64,000 nt of DNA from Lycorma delicatula (lineage: Eukaryota > Arthropoda > Insecta > Hemiptera > Fulgoridae): assembly GCF_047948215.1 (NCBI RefSeq), contig NC_134462.1, positions 112,729,937 through 112,793,936 on the forward strand, in the 5' to 3' direction. The position numbers and the translations under genes are program-made. This document shows, piece by piece, positions 24,093-35,534 of the stretch (the stretch's first letter is position 1; every line of letters starts with the position of its first letter). Below the pieces are notes generated by a model. That model searched no databases and was not told the DNA's origin. It saw only the letters and a list, made by a program, of their open reading frames with translations.

Positions 24093-25999
24093 CTTCTCTT
24101 CTAATACTATTCTTAATACGGAGTGGTATATAAAACGCAGCTCTAACATTGTGACTACAACAGGTGCCCCTATGTTGCCAATTAACCTGACTTTTCCTCC
24201 CCCTCTGGCCCTTTGGCCGCAAAGATCGGCATCATTTAATTTGCTGCGTTGCGTCCCATTTACGTAGAATAAATCTTCCAACCTAAACTAGTAAGCAAGA
24301 TGAATACAAAAAAATATTTTTAATAAAATTTTTATTATTAATTTTTTTTTTTAAATTTAATAACGAATCATATTATTTATTATTTTACTATTATTTAAAA
24401 AAAAAAAAAAGTTTACTACTATTGGGGCAAATGTCAAACCTCTTTTTCCCCTTTTCCTTGACTTTTTTCATTCATAAAAACTATATTTTTTTAATTTATA
24501 AAGAAAAAATCATTAACAAAAGTATAAAGAAAAGTTTATACTGGATTTACTCGTAAAAAATAATACGCATTTTACTAACAAATAACTGTGCAATTAAAAT
24601 GTTTAATTTGTAACTCACTAGTTCGATTTTTTTTTTTTACTAAACTGTTGATCATTTTATGAAAAAAAATGATTACGATAACTTTTGTTATTAATTTTGT
24701 AAAAGTGCTTTTAAGAAAGAAATAATTATATCGGTGGAATAACTATCTGATATAGACTTAATTACTACATTCCACAAGGACTGGAGTCTGTGTATAACAT
24801 ATCATTTCCTGAAAAAAGAATCCATTAATTTGTCGCATTCTTTCTTGTGATTGTGATAAATATAAACGGTCTCTGGTATAGGAGGTACTAATAAGAATTG
24901 CTTTCTCTGATAGTAATGATGCTCGGTATATACAGCCTTTGTTGAGGAGAAAGAAGTGAAGGTGTCATTTGTACGACTGAACATCATTTCCGTTTCAGTA
25001 GGTTAGCACCTTGTTACGCGACAACATATGTTAGCTAAGTAAAGTATCTAACGGGAAACGGCTTCTTCCTAATTCTTCTTAAAGAATTTGCTAGTCGTAA
25101 CTCGATTACAAACTGTTTTCGGACGTATGTTTGTACGAACCCTTCTTCTTAATTTCAAGCTCTAAAATCGGTTCCCAAATTATTTCTCTTTCCTCCTAAA
25201 TCATCTTATGTGTGTATACATATATATTTAATTACACAAATTAAAATATAAAGTATAGTTTACATTTTATAAAATTATCTTTTTAAAAACATCATTTATG
25301 ATAAAATAATTTCTTCACTAAAAGTCTATTTAAAGTTTGTAAATTCGATGCGACGATCAACTTGAACGTTAAAAAAATTTAGACGGGATTACTCTCCATT
25401 TACAGTGAGAAGTATAATTTTTGTACTTATGAAATAATTTCATAGAATCGATACACGTACATAAAAAAATATGTCAGAGATTCGAATTAAATTTGATTTG
25501 ACTATATTTATTCCTTATAATATTTAACATAACTAATAAATAAAATAAATATCGTGGAGGTTGGAAATTGAAAGCGCCCTTGAGAAGTTAGATCCGATAA
25601 CGAAATTATTATCCACTATAGTGCATCTTCGGTAAGAAATTAAATGATCTTTATATCCCTCAAAATTTACGCGCGCACACGCACCCACAGAGAGAACGAG
25701 AGAGAGAGAGAGTGTGAGTGTTAGAGAATTTTCGCGCTGTCTGAGACAGAGTGAGGTTTAAGAGACGGGGTGATGATAGTGATTGTGATGTTTTATTACT
25801 TTCCAAGAGCGACTCTTATTTTGATAATCGTATTCTCTAAATAAGTATATAATTTCGTACCAAATTCTTACGGTATTTTGTATTTCACTTTTATTCGTTT
25901 CTGAAATATTAAATTTCGTATTTTAAAATGCTTGAAATTTATCGGTGATAAATTATAATTTTAAACTTGTATTTACGAGAATAAAGAGTAAAAATTGTA
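24093..25999. other. AT-rich stretch, no gene seen
   Basis: Contains a mixed CG/CA/GA microsatellite at about 25672-25722. No open frame is convincing. Confidence 0.5.
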
Positions 26000-26004
26000 T
26001 GTAA

Positions 26005-26105
26005 AACATTGGCAAAAGACACCAGAATTGTAGGTAGTACAGGTAGACAGAAAGTTCTATGTTCAAATTTCGGTCAGAATTGGCTTTTTTAATACGCTTT
26101 ATTAA
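26005..26105 (+). mobile_element. Degenerate SINE family 2-like head
   Basis: GTTCTATGTTCAAATTTCGGTCAGAATTGGC lines up, with many changes, with the box B and following bases of SINE family 2 (GTTCGAATCCCGGTCAGGCATGGC-like). No tail was located. Confidence 0.3.
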
Positions 26106-26554
26106 AATTTGAAATAAAAGTAAGTGACGAACTGAATGTGGGTCTATTGCCCATACAAATAAATAAATAAATATAAAAATGTATTAGGTATTAATACGAG
26201 TTAGGAATAAATAGCATTAATAAAGATTACGAGGTCGAATTGTAAATAAAACTGGACAAATTTTATCTGTTATTATGTAATATTTTTTTTTGTAAATTAC
26301 TTTACAAAACTGATAAATTTAATCGTAATATTTAAAAAAAATATATTAAAATTAAGGGAGATTAATTATTATTTTAAATAAAATGAGATATAAAATGATC
26401 GACAAATCTTGATTTAATTTAATTATATCGAACGTCTATATAAGAAATATATTAGGGATATTAACTTTGTTATTCGACCGCAATACACACACACGTACGC
26501 ACATTTACGGTTGTATTTGAATTGTTGTACCATCGCGTGACCAGTACTGTCCGA

Positions 26555-26665
26555 GGGTAGCCAATCAGAGTGAAGTTAGCCACCTGCTGCATTTGTTTCA
26601 TCTCCCCCCTCTCACCGCACCGTCGTCGCAGTAGTCAGACTGACAAGTTGGCTTTACTCGATGCG
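26555..26665 (+). promoter_or_regulatory. Candidate CCAAT-box promoter
   Basis: A CpG- and GC-rich island in AT-rich surroundings has a good CCAAT box (GTAGCCAATCAGAG, NF-Y type). It is followed by CACCGCACCGTCGTCGCAG and an initiator-like AGTCAGACTG. No following exon could be assigned. This is inference only. Confidence 0.25.
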
Positions 26666-26909
26666 TCATCCCAATAAAATTAAACAAAAAAATAATTACC
26701 TCTGACAGCGTATGAACGATACAGTTTTATAAATTATTGTTTTATTTTTTATCATTGACTATCGAAGTATTGTTTTTCTATTAAAGCATTTATTATTATA
26801 AAAAATTTACTTATTACATTTATTTTATTTATATTTAATTTTTTTTTTAAACACTTCGCTTTTATTATAATCTGAATTTTTTAAAATCTAGCACAAATTA
26901 TGTATTACA

Positions 26910-26983
26910 GTAAATAAATTTGTACCTTCAAAACTAGATTGTATGTTAGTTCAATCTAGTTTTGAAGGTACAAATTTATTTAC
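26910..26983. repeat. Perfect hairpin, 32-bp arms, 10-nt loop
   Basis: 26910-26941 and 26952-26983 are exact reverse complements (arm core TTTGTACCTTCAAAACTAG) around the loop TATGTTAGTT. There are no mismatches over 32 bp. It is not an end of any element recognised here. Confidence 0.95.
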
Positions 26984-27279
26984 AAGGGGTTGTTGATGAA
27001 GCTTTCTATCATTTAATAAAATCTAATGTTACAGCTGGATAAAACTATGTGTGTATGTCTTTATTACACAGAAATCCTTTACTACATAATTAAAATTTTT
27101 AATTTTTATTAAAATATTACATACGTTTACTTCTTAACAAATGTTAAAATCGAACGTAATCGGCTCGAAGTGCAGTTATTTTAGCGTCGCGTTATTCGTC
27201 TATTTTTGTCAGTTGTAAACTGTTCCAGCTACAGTGCAATATAGTTTCGTTCTTTACGATTATGTTTATTCTAAAATAC

Positions 27280-28330
27280 AGTATTCCATCGAGGAAAGGG
27301 CTGCTATCGAGGAAGCTTTGGATCCTTTCAAGAGAAACGTAAAATATTTTCGCTAAGTTTTCGAACGTCAGTATCCCGATAAAGAGTAGTAGTACACGAT
27401 TCGGTTAAAAAACGGCGCACAACGGAGTCCGTTTCAAACTCAAAAACGAAATAGGCGACCTTTCGTCAGGACTCCGTAGGCCATAGCCCGTATTCAAAAA
27501 ACAATATCTGCCGGTCCGAAAAAAATCTATACGGTAAATTATCGAACCAAGATCGTGTAAAATACACATCTTGTAAGATTCTTCACGACTTCAATCGGAA
27601 ACCTTATCGTGTAAAAACTAAGCAAAACAGACTAACCGAAACGTCTTAATTTTTAAGGGGGTCATAAAAGGAGTAAACTTGACGGGTTCTTATGATTTTC
27701 ACCTGAAAACTCGAATAAAGCAGGTCCCAATATTGTATCTCCCATAGATTTAACGATAACCACCGTAAAACAGAAAAATTCAGTGACGAAAAACGCGTTT
27801 TTTTAGGTTTGAACTACAATAATTTTGTTAAACGACTGAAAAATGCGTAAATTTGATTAAGAAAACGTGTAGAGAACTTAATTTTGAGAAAATAGATGAA
27901 ATGAAGTCTACGAAAAACAAAAAAAAAATATCAACTTTTATTATTAAAAACAAAACTGAACAAATTTTAACAGAAAACAACGAATGAATTTATGAAAATT
28001 AAGAACAAATTTTTAGTGTGATAAATTTAGATCGCAAACAATAAATTGATTTGTAGAATTTAATAATCTTCGTGAGAGTAGTACACTTTGCAGCACTCGT
28101 GTTTCATCTGAACCCCGACCGTTACAAGCCGATGAAAAGAAAAAAATTCTTCAAGTAGTACAGTTTAGTTCCAAAACGAGCATGCGAAGAATTTCTACGC
28201 TACTCGACATTCTACAAAGTACAGTACGGAGGACATTACACGCTCAAGGACTGAATCCTTGTCACATCCAGAAAATAAAACACCTCAAGCTTTGTGACCG
28301 TGCCGGACGGGTTTTTTCAGCGGGTTAACA
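27280..28330 (+). pseudogene. mariner-type transposase relic with DUF4817-like N-terminus
   Basis: In shifting plus frames the translation starts with a helix-turn-helix region of the DUF4817 type (SIEERAAI, then VFERQYPD). It continues through a GDL..GLRRP-like linker to RRISTLLDILQSTVRRTLHA at about 28180-28245, which corresponds to the second helix-turn-helix of mariner-like transposases. Multiple stops and frameshifts are present and the catalytic DDE part does not follow on this strand. A C-terminal piece lies in the opposite orientation just downstream. Confidence 0.6.
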
Positions 28331-28371
28331 TAATTACTTTTAAATCTCATTCGTACTATTTTCGGACAAAT

Positions 28372-28900
28372 CTACTTGTATCCGTAACGGCGTAAACAAC
28401 ACGTGAAATTCACATCGGTGGTGTGAAGAAAACCACACGCTCCAGTCGGATCAAATTTCCAGCCGTAATTTTCGGTGAACGTTTGATGCGGAACGATCGA
28501 CAACAAATTAGGCCCTTTCTTACTAGAACTTGTCACGGGGAGACGCTGTGACTCAAAATAGATAACGATATGGCAGTCCAAGTAATCCCAAATATTTAAA
28601 AGCTTATCTCCTCCAACAATACAAACAGAATTTCTGATATGGAGTTTTAAGTCATATACATTAACCGGAAAAGGAGAAATTTCAGTCTTTATAAAACCCC
28701 ATAAAAAATAATCTAATCGCAAGGCATTATGCGTGGACTTATCGGATCAACGCCACATTTTCGTCAGTCGCTCGACCAAACCCATCTCTTAGAATATATT
28801 TCAACATAATTTCTAACCTCTTTGTCCCGGTGATGCGATCTCCATCTCGTAAAAGAATTAAGTTCTCAATGTCTTCATCAACTTGAGGCGTTAACCGTTC
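28372..28900 (-). pseudogene. mariner-type transposase C-terminal relic, inverted
   Basis: The minus strand reads LDYFLWGFIKTEI at about 28722-28680, the hallmark third-D region (SPDLTPLDYFLWG) of mariner-like transposases, although the first Pro/Asp residues are lost. A C-terminal tail with NIWDYLDCHIVIYF follows, in place of the usual VW..IDYRLD..R. Upstream minus-strand sequence gives GLVERLTKMWR, resembling the segment just before the motif. Together with the relic on the other strand it looks like one transposon whose second half has been inverted, or two adjacent copies. Confidence 0.6.
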
Positions 28901-29779
28901 ACTTATCATATCGAGATAAATTCCTTCAGTTACTGCGTGTTTCTGGAAAAATGAAGATTTTTATATTCATTTTCGCAGGAAGCATAAAATATTTTCATTT
29001 TACGCAAATAGCTTATATAATGCACATCATTATCTCTAGGGTTTTTCTATAATATGAATAGTACACTCGTTAACAAAAATTAGCGATTACAAAAACTAAT
29101 TACTTCGAAAACAGGTCTTTGCATGTACACATAAACCTTCACGTAAGGCAATATCATCGTCGCTTCTCTTTTAAAACCATATATATATATATATATATTC
29201 ATTTTTTTAACTGGATATTTAAATCCATATAAATGTTGAAAAAAGTAATATTGTATAGTACTCAGAGTTGATTTTTTTTTCTCTAACAGTTTAAAGATCT
29301 GATGCGCTTTTACACGTTTGTAATTCTTAATGACTTGTTAATCTGACTTGGCCAGTAACATTAGTCGACGGAAAATGTTTATTATACATATATGAGTTGT
29401 GTTTAGAGAAATACAGTTATTTTTGTTGTTTTAGCTACAGAAAGTGGCCACCGGTATTAATGAATTTATTATTAAAAGATGTGACTGAACTGAACGAATG
29501 GCTACTTGGGTATGCGGCAGGTAATAATTGACAACGCTAATAAAAATAAAATATATTTACGATTATGTGATATAAGATGCGTTCACTTATAGTATGGTAT
29601 ATAAATAAATACTTTTAATATCATCTTGTGTGTATATATATACTGTTTAAACGACTTCATATTCAAAACTGGTGGTTACTGGGACGTAAAAGTAAGTGCG
29701 GATCTTCTTAGTTACAAAATTACAACTTCATGGGTGTTCAAATTCTTTTCCGCTACCTTGGATACACAACACCGACCGT

Positions 29780-29890
29780 GGTGTGGCGGAGTGCGTAGTA
29801 TCTCGGCATTTCATCCGGAGGTTCCACGGTGGAATCCCGGTCACGCACGGCACCTTTTTCATTCGCTACAAAATTTCATTTCCATACGCC
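29780..29890 (+). mobile_element. SINE family 2 copy
   Basis: A tRNA-like head (GCATTTCATCCGGAGG, box B-like GGAATCCCGGTCACGCACGG) is followed by CACCTTTTTCATTCGCTACAAA. The 3' tail is missing. The overlapping open frames are fortuitous. Confidence 0.65.
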
Positions 29891-31009
29891 ACGGATAAGC
29901 TTACAGTTTATTTAGCGAAATCATCCGGAAATAAAATATAAGAATTAAACGGAAAACCGACCCGTTAATCATCATATCACAGAAGTAAACAAACTAGCTT
30001 ATTTATTTTAATATAATCTTAAAGTATAAAATAAAATATTTAAATAATTTTTTTTACCGTTCATGTTTAAGCATTCCGATACGTGAAGAATTTCGTATTT
30101 AATCACTTTGATATATATATGCTCAGAGCAAGCTATACACATGTGTGGTCGTTGTTAAGCTCTCCATGCGAACAGACGACTGAATTTTCGCTCTGCGAAT
30201 TAGTACTCGTTTTCGTTGTTTTTCTATTTATAATATTAGTTTTTGTTATTAAGTGTTATTTTGTTGCATTTTTTCCGTCGTTTTGTTTACGTTGTTGTGT
30301 TTGCTGTTAATCGTTTTGCGTATTTTTTGCACTTTTGTGTTTTACTTAATTCCGTAGCGTTAATTAAGTTATTCGTTTTAAACAGTTTTTCGTTTCTATA
30401 TTTATAAGAAAATTTCTTAGCCTGCGGTTGTCAAGGCTTATCGACTGGAAATCAGCTGTGTTTATTTCGTTTAGATTTCTGTTTACATTCGACTTAGAGA
30501 GTTTAGGTCGACTTTTATAATTTTATTTAAATTAACGTTTCACAAGATACAGAAAGACAGCTCTTTTTATAAATACAATTTATCTATTCGTAAACGAATT
30601 AAAACGTATAAAATTCGACCGATGACTTTTTCTTGTCCACTAGCGCAAATTAAAAATATACAGTATCCTATTTAATACAAAGTATAAAAACCGTGTTTGT
30701 TTATCGAATTTATGTCAAAAGATATTGAATTGAACACAAAATTAGTTATTTTTAAACCGTTTAATCTAATCGCAAACACATAATCATTATCGAATAAAAC
30801 CAAAAATATTAACAACTTTTGTAAACTTAGAATCTTTATTGAAATATAATCTTTTATTGTGTGTGCGCGCGTGCGTGCGTGTGTGTGTATTATATATAAA
30901 TAATTTTCTCGGCGAATATAGCTAGAATAGCTATGTTAAAGAAGTATAATTTTCATGTCAAAACTGGAGTAAAGAGTTTTTTTGGTAATGTTAACGTTTT
31001 ACAGCCAAA
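29891..31009. other. AT-rich stretch, no gene seen
   Basis: Includes a GT/GC microsatellite at 30857-30890. A 75-codon frame at 30083-30310 is rich in Phe, Val and Leu with no domain and no splice context; not called. Confidence 0.5.
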
Positions 31010-31575
31010 CTAGTTCATCTAGACCGTTCGTTATTTCGTTTTCAAAAGGGGCGATAACGCTCCCTTGGAAGCGCTGTAGGCCTTCAGAGGGGACGGTAGA
31101 AAGCCTACAGAAAATTGGGGGCGTTCAAGCGGTCTAGGATCGTAGATACCAGTGTTCTTTGGCGGTCGGGTTTCGATTAACCGCAACCTCAGGAACGGTA
31201 GAACTAAGACTGTACAAGACTACACTCATACATACCGTCCTCATTCATCCTCTGCAGTAATACCTGAACGGTAATTCCCGGAGGCTAAACAGAAAAAAGA
31301 AAAAAATCAGTCTAAGAAGGGGATGAACGATTAAAAAAAAGGTAAAAATGACGTTTACCTGATATTTCAAAGTAAAATGTAAGTTTCAACTCAGAAATAG
31401 GATATGCCACGTTTAAAAACAATAATTACAATCGGTGTTTTTAAGAGCGCATCTTAAAATCAATAACTGCTATTATTAATTTTAACAGACGGTACGTTTA
31501 AAAGTTTTGGGGGACGCTAGAAAATGTTTGATTCCTAATATTGGCAGCGGGCGAAAAAGTTTGAGAATCGATGGT
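31010..31575. mobile_element. hAT-like non-autonomous element (one end seen) with a SINE inside
   Basis: The right end reads AAAGTTTGAGAATCGATG, the complement of a hAT-style CATCGATTCTCAAACTTT terminus, directly followed by an 8-bp GTCTAGAT. The interior has GGGGCGATAACGC and GGGGGCGTT. The left end is unclear (about 31020-31040, near TCTAGACCG). No coding capacity. Confidence 0.45.
31134..31306 (+). mobile_element. SINE family 1, 5'-truncated
   Basis: Starts inside the body at CTAGGATCGTAGATACC and runs through GGTCGGGTTTCGATTAACC to the GGAGGCTAAACAG tail and A-rich end. The tRNA-like head is missing. Confidence 0.85.
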
Positions 31576-31583
31576 CTAGATCA

Positions 31584-31645
31584 GCGGTTCCCAAACTTTT
31601 CCGAGTCGCGGCGCCCTTTTTCAATAAAAATGTTTCCACGGCGCC
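31584..31645 (+). mobile_element. hAT-like terminus, CAGCGGTTCCCAAAC type
   Basis: CAGCGGTTCCCAAACTTTT follows directly after the 8-bp GTCTAGAT at 31576-31583 and continues into GCGGCGCCC. It resembles the 5' terminal inverted repeat of many hAT elements. A matching right end was not found. Confidence 0.5.
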
Positions 31646-32196
31646 TTATCCTACGTAAATGTATATTTACTCGTACGTAAGATAAAAGGAAATAAACTCG
31701 GGATCTTCATTATGTTATTTTATTACTTTATTAACATTAAATTAATAATTATAAATATCTTGGTTCGATTAATTATGAAGCTTTTACGATTTTGTATAAA
31801 AATTATATCTATTTATATTAACGATAAAATTTATTTAATTTTACTTAATAAAAATTATAAACTTCACGGGACTAAACGCTATTTGTTTTTTCTAATCCGT
31901 AAAAGCTGAACAATATAAATATTGACGATTTGTATTAAAAATTAATTACGAATATTTATACTAAATTCGCTTTAGAGATATCCGGTTATAAGCAAACCGC
32001 GTTGAGTTGTAATAGAATCTCTCAAAAGTTACGCGTATAAATGATATATTTTGATGTTTTACGTACGACTTACTATCCGATAAATGTTTGATGTTTTCAT
32101 TTAGCGCCGACTGAATCGAGGTATTTACATGATGAATTTATTACAAAGCAGCTATATTTAAAATTACATATTGCTGTTGACAAAAACACTATAAGT
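31646..32196. other. AT-rich stretch, nothing recognised
   Basis: A 65-codon frame at 31712-31909 is Ile/Lys/Leu-rich, has no domain, and is not called. It may be the interior of the element whose terminus lies at 31584. Confidence 0.4.
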
Positions 32197-32360
32197 ATTA
32201 TATAAATACTTTTTTCGGTTTAGCTTCCGGAACCACCGTAAGGTATTACTTCAGAGGATGATATGTATGAAATTAAATGAAGTGCAGTCTTGTACAGTCT
32301 CACATCAACTATTCCTGAGATGTGTGGTCGGTTGAATCCCAGCCACCAAAGAACACCGTC

Positions 32361-33569
32361 CATTGATTCCCTGAAAGGTCAAGGTGGACGCCCAGGGGTC
32401 CACGGGAGACTCTACGGGGGTCTACGTTGGCGTGACAAAAAAAAGGGGGTTCACAATTCGTAAGGGTCCACGATTTATGAAGTAATTTATGAAGAAATTT
32501 ATGAAGCAAAATATTAGTCGGCGCTTATTTTCCCAGTTTTCAAACTTGTCACAGGTAGAACGCCTTGATGAGGATATTCAAACATATGTTCAACATTTAA
32601 TCGCCCTGCACGATGACTTCAAAATCAGATTTGAAGATATTCTGACGATGGAAATACCACCACGGGTCATAAATCCATTTGATGAAACGGATGTGGAGAA
32701 TGAGATATTACAAGAGGAGCTACTCGAGCTTAGCACTAATGAGGAGCTGAAGGTGAAATTTAAAAGAAGGTATCAAACATTTTGGATGCAGGCAGAAATA
32801 CCAGAAAAATATCCTGGACTGTGGGGAATTGCGAGAAAGCTTTTGATAGCGTTCTCCTCGTCATATCTTGTCGAAGAAAGTTTTAGTGTCGTTACAAACC
32901 TTTTATCAAAAAAAAGGAGTAGATTCAATATCACTGAACGGGGAGATTTGCGCTTATTCCTAACAAAACTGAAGCCAAATATTGATAATTTGCTGTCAAT
33001 CCATCAAGTACATCCCTCCCATTAAAATTGTAAATATTTTGTGATCGTCATTGTAGAAGTTACATTACGTTATTAATGTCTAATTTTAATTATATTACGA
33101 CAATTTTAAAATATTACATTGCAATACGATAACAGTAATAATTAATAGCGTCATGATTACATATTTGAATAAATGCGACACAAAAAAATATACTATTTTT
33201 CTTTTGCTTTTTACCACTCTGAATGGGAAGTTTTCTAAATAAAATAAGTGAGAATATATTGCTTTCTTGTGCTGTGAGTAGATGTCAAAAATGAAAAGTC
33301 GGATGGAAGCATTTATTTTTGATCGGCCAACTTTATTTTTTTGACATCCACTCACAGCACAGTAGATCAAAACTTAACCGATCGAATCTCACTTTTTTCG
33401 GAAGCTGTTAGTTCGTGGAACTCAGCCGTAACGCAAATTTTCATAGTTAGATCTAATCTTCACATTTTCCGTCGGGTGGAAATACGGTAGAAATTAGCTG
33501 CAGGGGGTCCGCCGGAACCAGCAAAATTTTGAAAGCGGTCTATGAGAAAAATAAGTTTGGGAACCTCTG
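32361..33569 (+). mobile_element. hAT transposon, internally deleted, nested in a SINE
   Basis: Termini CATTGATTCCC (left) and GGGAACCTCTG (right) match the outer ends of the related element at 52787-53462, read in the opposite orientation. Subterminal sequence is shared too (GGGGTCCACGGGAGACTC, TGGGGGGTTCACAATTCG-like). The 8-bp flanks (ACACCGTC and GTCTACAC) do not match, so the target duplication has decayed or one flank was altered. The coding remnant is described separately. A hairpin at about 33268-33362 (GTGCTGTGAGTAGATGTCAA pairing with its complement) is conserved in the relative. Confidence 0.85.
32489..33025 (+). pseudogene. hAT transposase, C-terminal part only (ZBED5-like)
   Basis: A 178-codon frame. 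Its C-terminal half has the hAT dimerisation signature: KYPGLWGIARKLLIAFSSSY, then VEESFSVVTNLLSKKRSRF and RGDLRLFLTKLKPNI, corresponding to the usual FPSSYLCEAGFSALT..K...RL....DLR..L. The BED finger and the catalytic domain are absent: the frame begins about 130 bp after the left terminus, so most of the transposase was deleted. The remaining frame is uninterrupted, which suggests that the deletion and insertion are fairly recent. The first methionine is not a genuine start. It cannot be an active transposase. Confidence 0.85.
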
Positions 33570-33710
33570 GTCTACACTTAGCGTTCAAATCCGTATAAAA
33601 GTAACTAGTCTTTACTGGAATTTGAACCTTTAGAACTCTCGACGTCGAAATCGGCTGATCTGCGATGACGAGTTAACCGTTAGCCCGACCCGGTGGACAT
33701 TATATAAATA

Positions 33711-35222
33711 ACGGTGGGGGGACTAATAAATTGAGTAACCCGGTGGATTATATCGCTAACGCAATCGCACACGCTGCAGTAAAATCTCGCTACTGCAAAC
33801 GACAGCTATCATGCTGAACGCGATGTAAAAACTTAATTTTTCAACGATTAAAAAGTTTGTCGAACAAAGAATAAACTTTGTTGATATAAATTATAGTTTG
33901 AAATTAATCATAATACGCTAATACATATAAATACGTCAATTAACACTTGTTTTGTCGTGTTAAGATTAATTATTGTGAAAAAAACCATACATTTTAAAAC
34001 GTATACGTTATTTTTTATTATCGATTTCTTAAGTCGATGTTGTTGAAATACCTACAATCTTTGGTCTGTTTTGTTTTTTTTTATCTTAAATTATTTTTTA
34101 ATAATAAAGTCGAATGAATTTTCGCTTACGCACGAACGCATACACAAAATAAACAATGAATTACTAAAAAAAAATTAAAGTGCAAATAATTTACTTAAAA
34201 CATTTTTTTGTATTAGGTCATCATTAGAAAACTAATTGAAATTAATAAATTAATCAAAGATTAAAAAATTTCGAAAGATTTATAAAAGAAAGAAAGAAAG
34301 TTAAATAACTATTATATCGTTCATAAAAATTGTTTAATCGAAGCTAGGATAACGGTGAGATTTAAATATTAAAATTATTGTTAAAATATGCAGCGTGTAA
34401 ATTGGTAACAAGGATTTAAAAATAATGAGAAAAAAGAAATATGGCGGTGATGTTAAAAAATATTAAAAAAATTAATGGTAGAACGTTTTATTTAATTTTC
34501 AAAAACTAATTTTAAAATAATTTCTTTAATAATGTTGTATTATAGTGGAAAAGTTTTAGATAATTATTTTACTTTTTATGATATTTTATGCCGATTAATT
34601 ATTCTTAATATCGTTTGTATCACGCTTGTTTTTTTAACTTACTTAGAAATAAAACACTTAAAATTTACTTCACGCTCATAAGGGTTACGACGTTTATTTT
34701 CAACATTAGTTGAATTACTCCTTATGTAATATCGTCCGTCCGTCGGACTGCTTTGATCGTTCATTCAAAGTCCGATGAAGTTCAATTTCTCATCTTAAGA
34801 TTACATTATTTTATTCGGTAATTTATATTTATTAAGTTTTACTATGGAGTATTATTTGATCTTTAAAGTGAGAAATCGGACGATATTTTTGCTAAAAAAA
34901 CAAAGCCTTTCCCCCGTTGTATGTTTATATGAATTTTTTTATCGTTTTTACGTAAGGAATATAAATACAACATATCCCAGGAAGGGGTTGGACAAACTTA
35001 AGGGACTAATTTAGAATATCAAAACAAATTTAAAAAAAAAAAAAAAATGCGGAAAAATCGCTTACCTCGATATATTTTCTTCTCTGTCCACCATTTTGTC
35101 TTTTTCAATGAAATTTTAAATATTAAAAACGGATAGAATCGAGGGTCATTTAATTATCAAAAACGTAAACAGCTGTGGACACAAAACAGTGTCAGAGGGT
35201 TACGATACCTTAAGAACAGTTG
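33711..35222. other. AT-rich stretch, nothing recognised
   Basis: Only a short (AAAG)n run near 34285-34302 and poly-A/T tracts. No gene seen. Confidence 0.5.
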
Positions 35223-35235
35223 AGTCGGTAACCCT

Positions 35236-35521
35236 ACTCTCCGGGTCGGTTTAGTGGTGAACGCGTCTTAGAAAATCAGTTGATTTCGGAGGGTCGAGAG
35301 TTCCAGTGTTCAAATTCTAGTAAAGGCGGTTCCTTTTATACGGGTTTGAATACTAGATTGTGAATATCGGTGTTCTTTGACGGTCGGGTTTCAATTAACC
35401 ACACATCTCAGAAACGGTCGACCCGAGACTGTACAACACTACACGTCATTTACACTCGTACATATCATCCTCAGAAGTAATCCTGACGGTGATTCCGGAA
35501 GCTAAACACAAAAAGAATAAA
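35236..35521 (+). mobile_element. SINE family 1, full length, diverged
   Basis: The head is CTCCGGGTCGGTTTAGTGG, box B is GTTCAAATTC, and the tail GGAAGCTAAACAC ends in A-rich DNA. An exact 13-bp target-site duplication, AGTCGGTAACCCT, lies at 35223-35235 and 35522-35534. Confidence 0.93.
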
Positions 35522-35534
35522 AGTCGGTAACCCT

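Larger units (their letters stand above)
32209..33698 (-). mobile_element. SINE family 1, split by a hAT insertion
   Basis: The inverted SINE lies in two parts: tail and 3' body at 32209-32360, 5' body and head at 33570-33698. An exact 12-bp target-site duplication, ATTATATAAATA, flanks the whole (32197-32208 and 33699-33710), showing that the SINE inserted first and was later split. The intervening 32361-33569 is a hAT element. Confidence 0.9.

Noticed and set aside
23883..24281. 117- and 132-codon frames on both strands
   Set aside because: They arise from the (GA)n/(CT)n tract; low complexity and no domain.
30083..30310. 75-codon hydrophobic frame
   Set aside because: AT/GT-rich composition explains it; no domain, conserved start or splice context.
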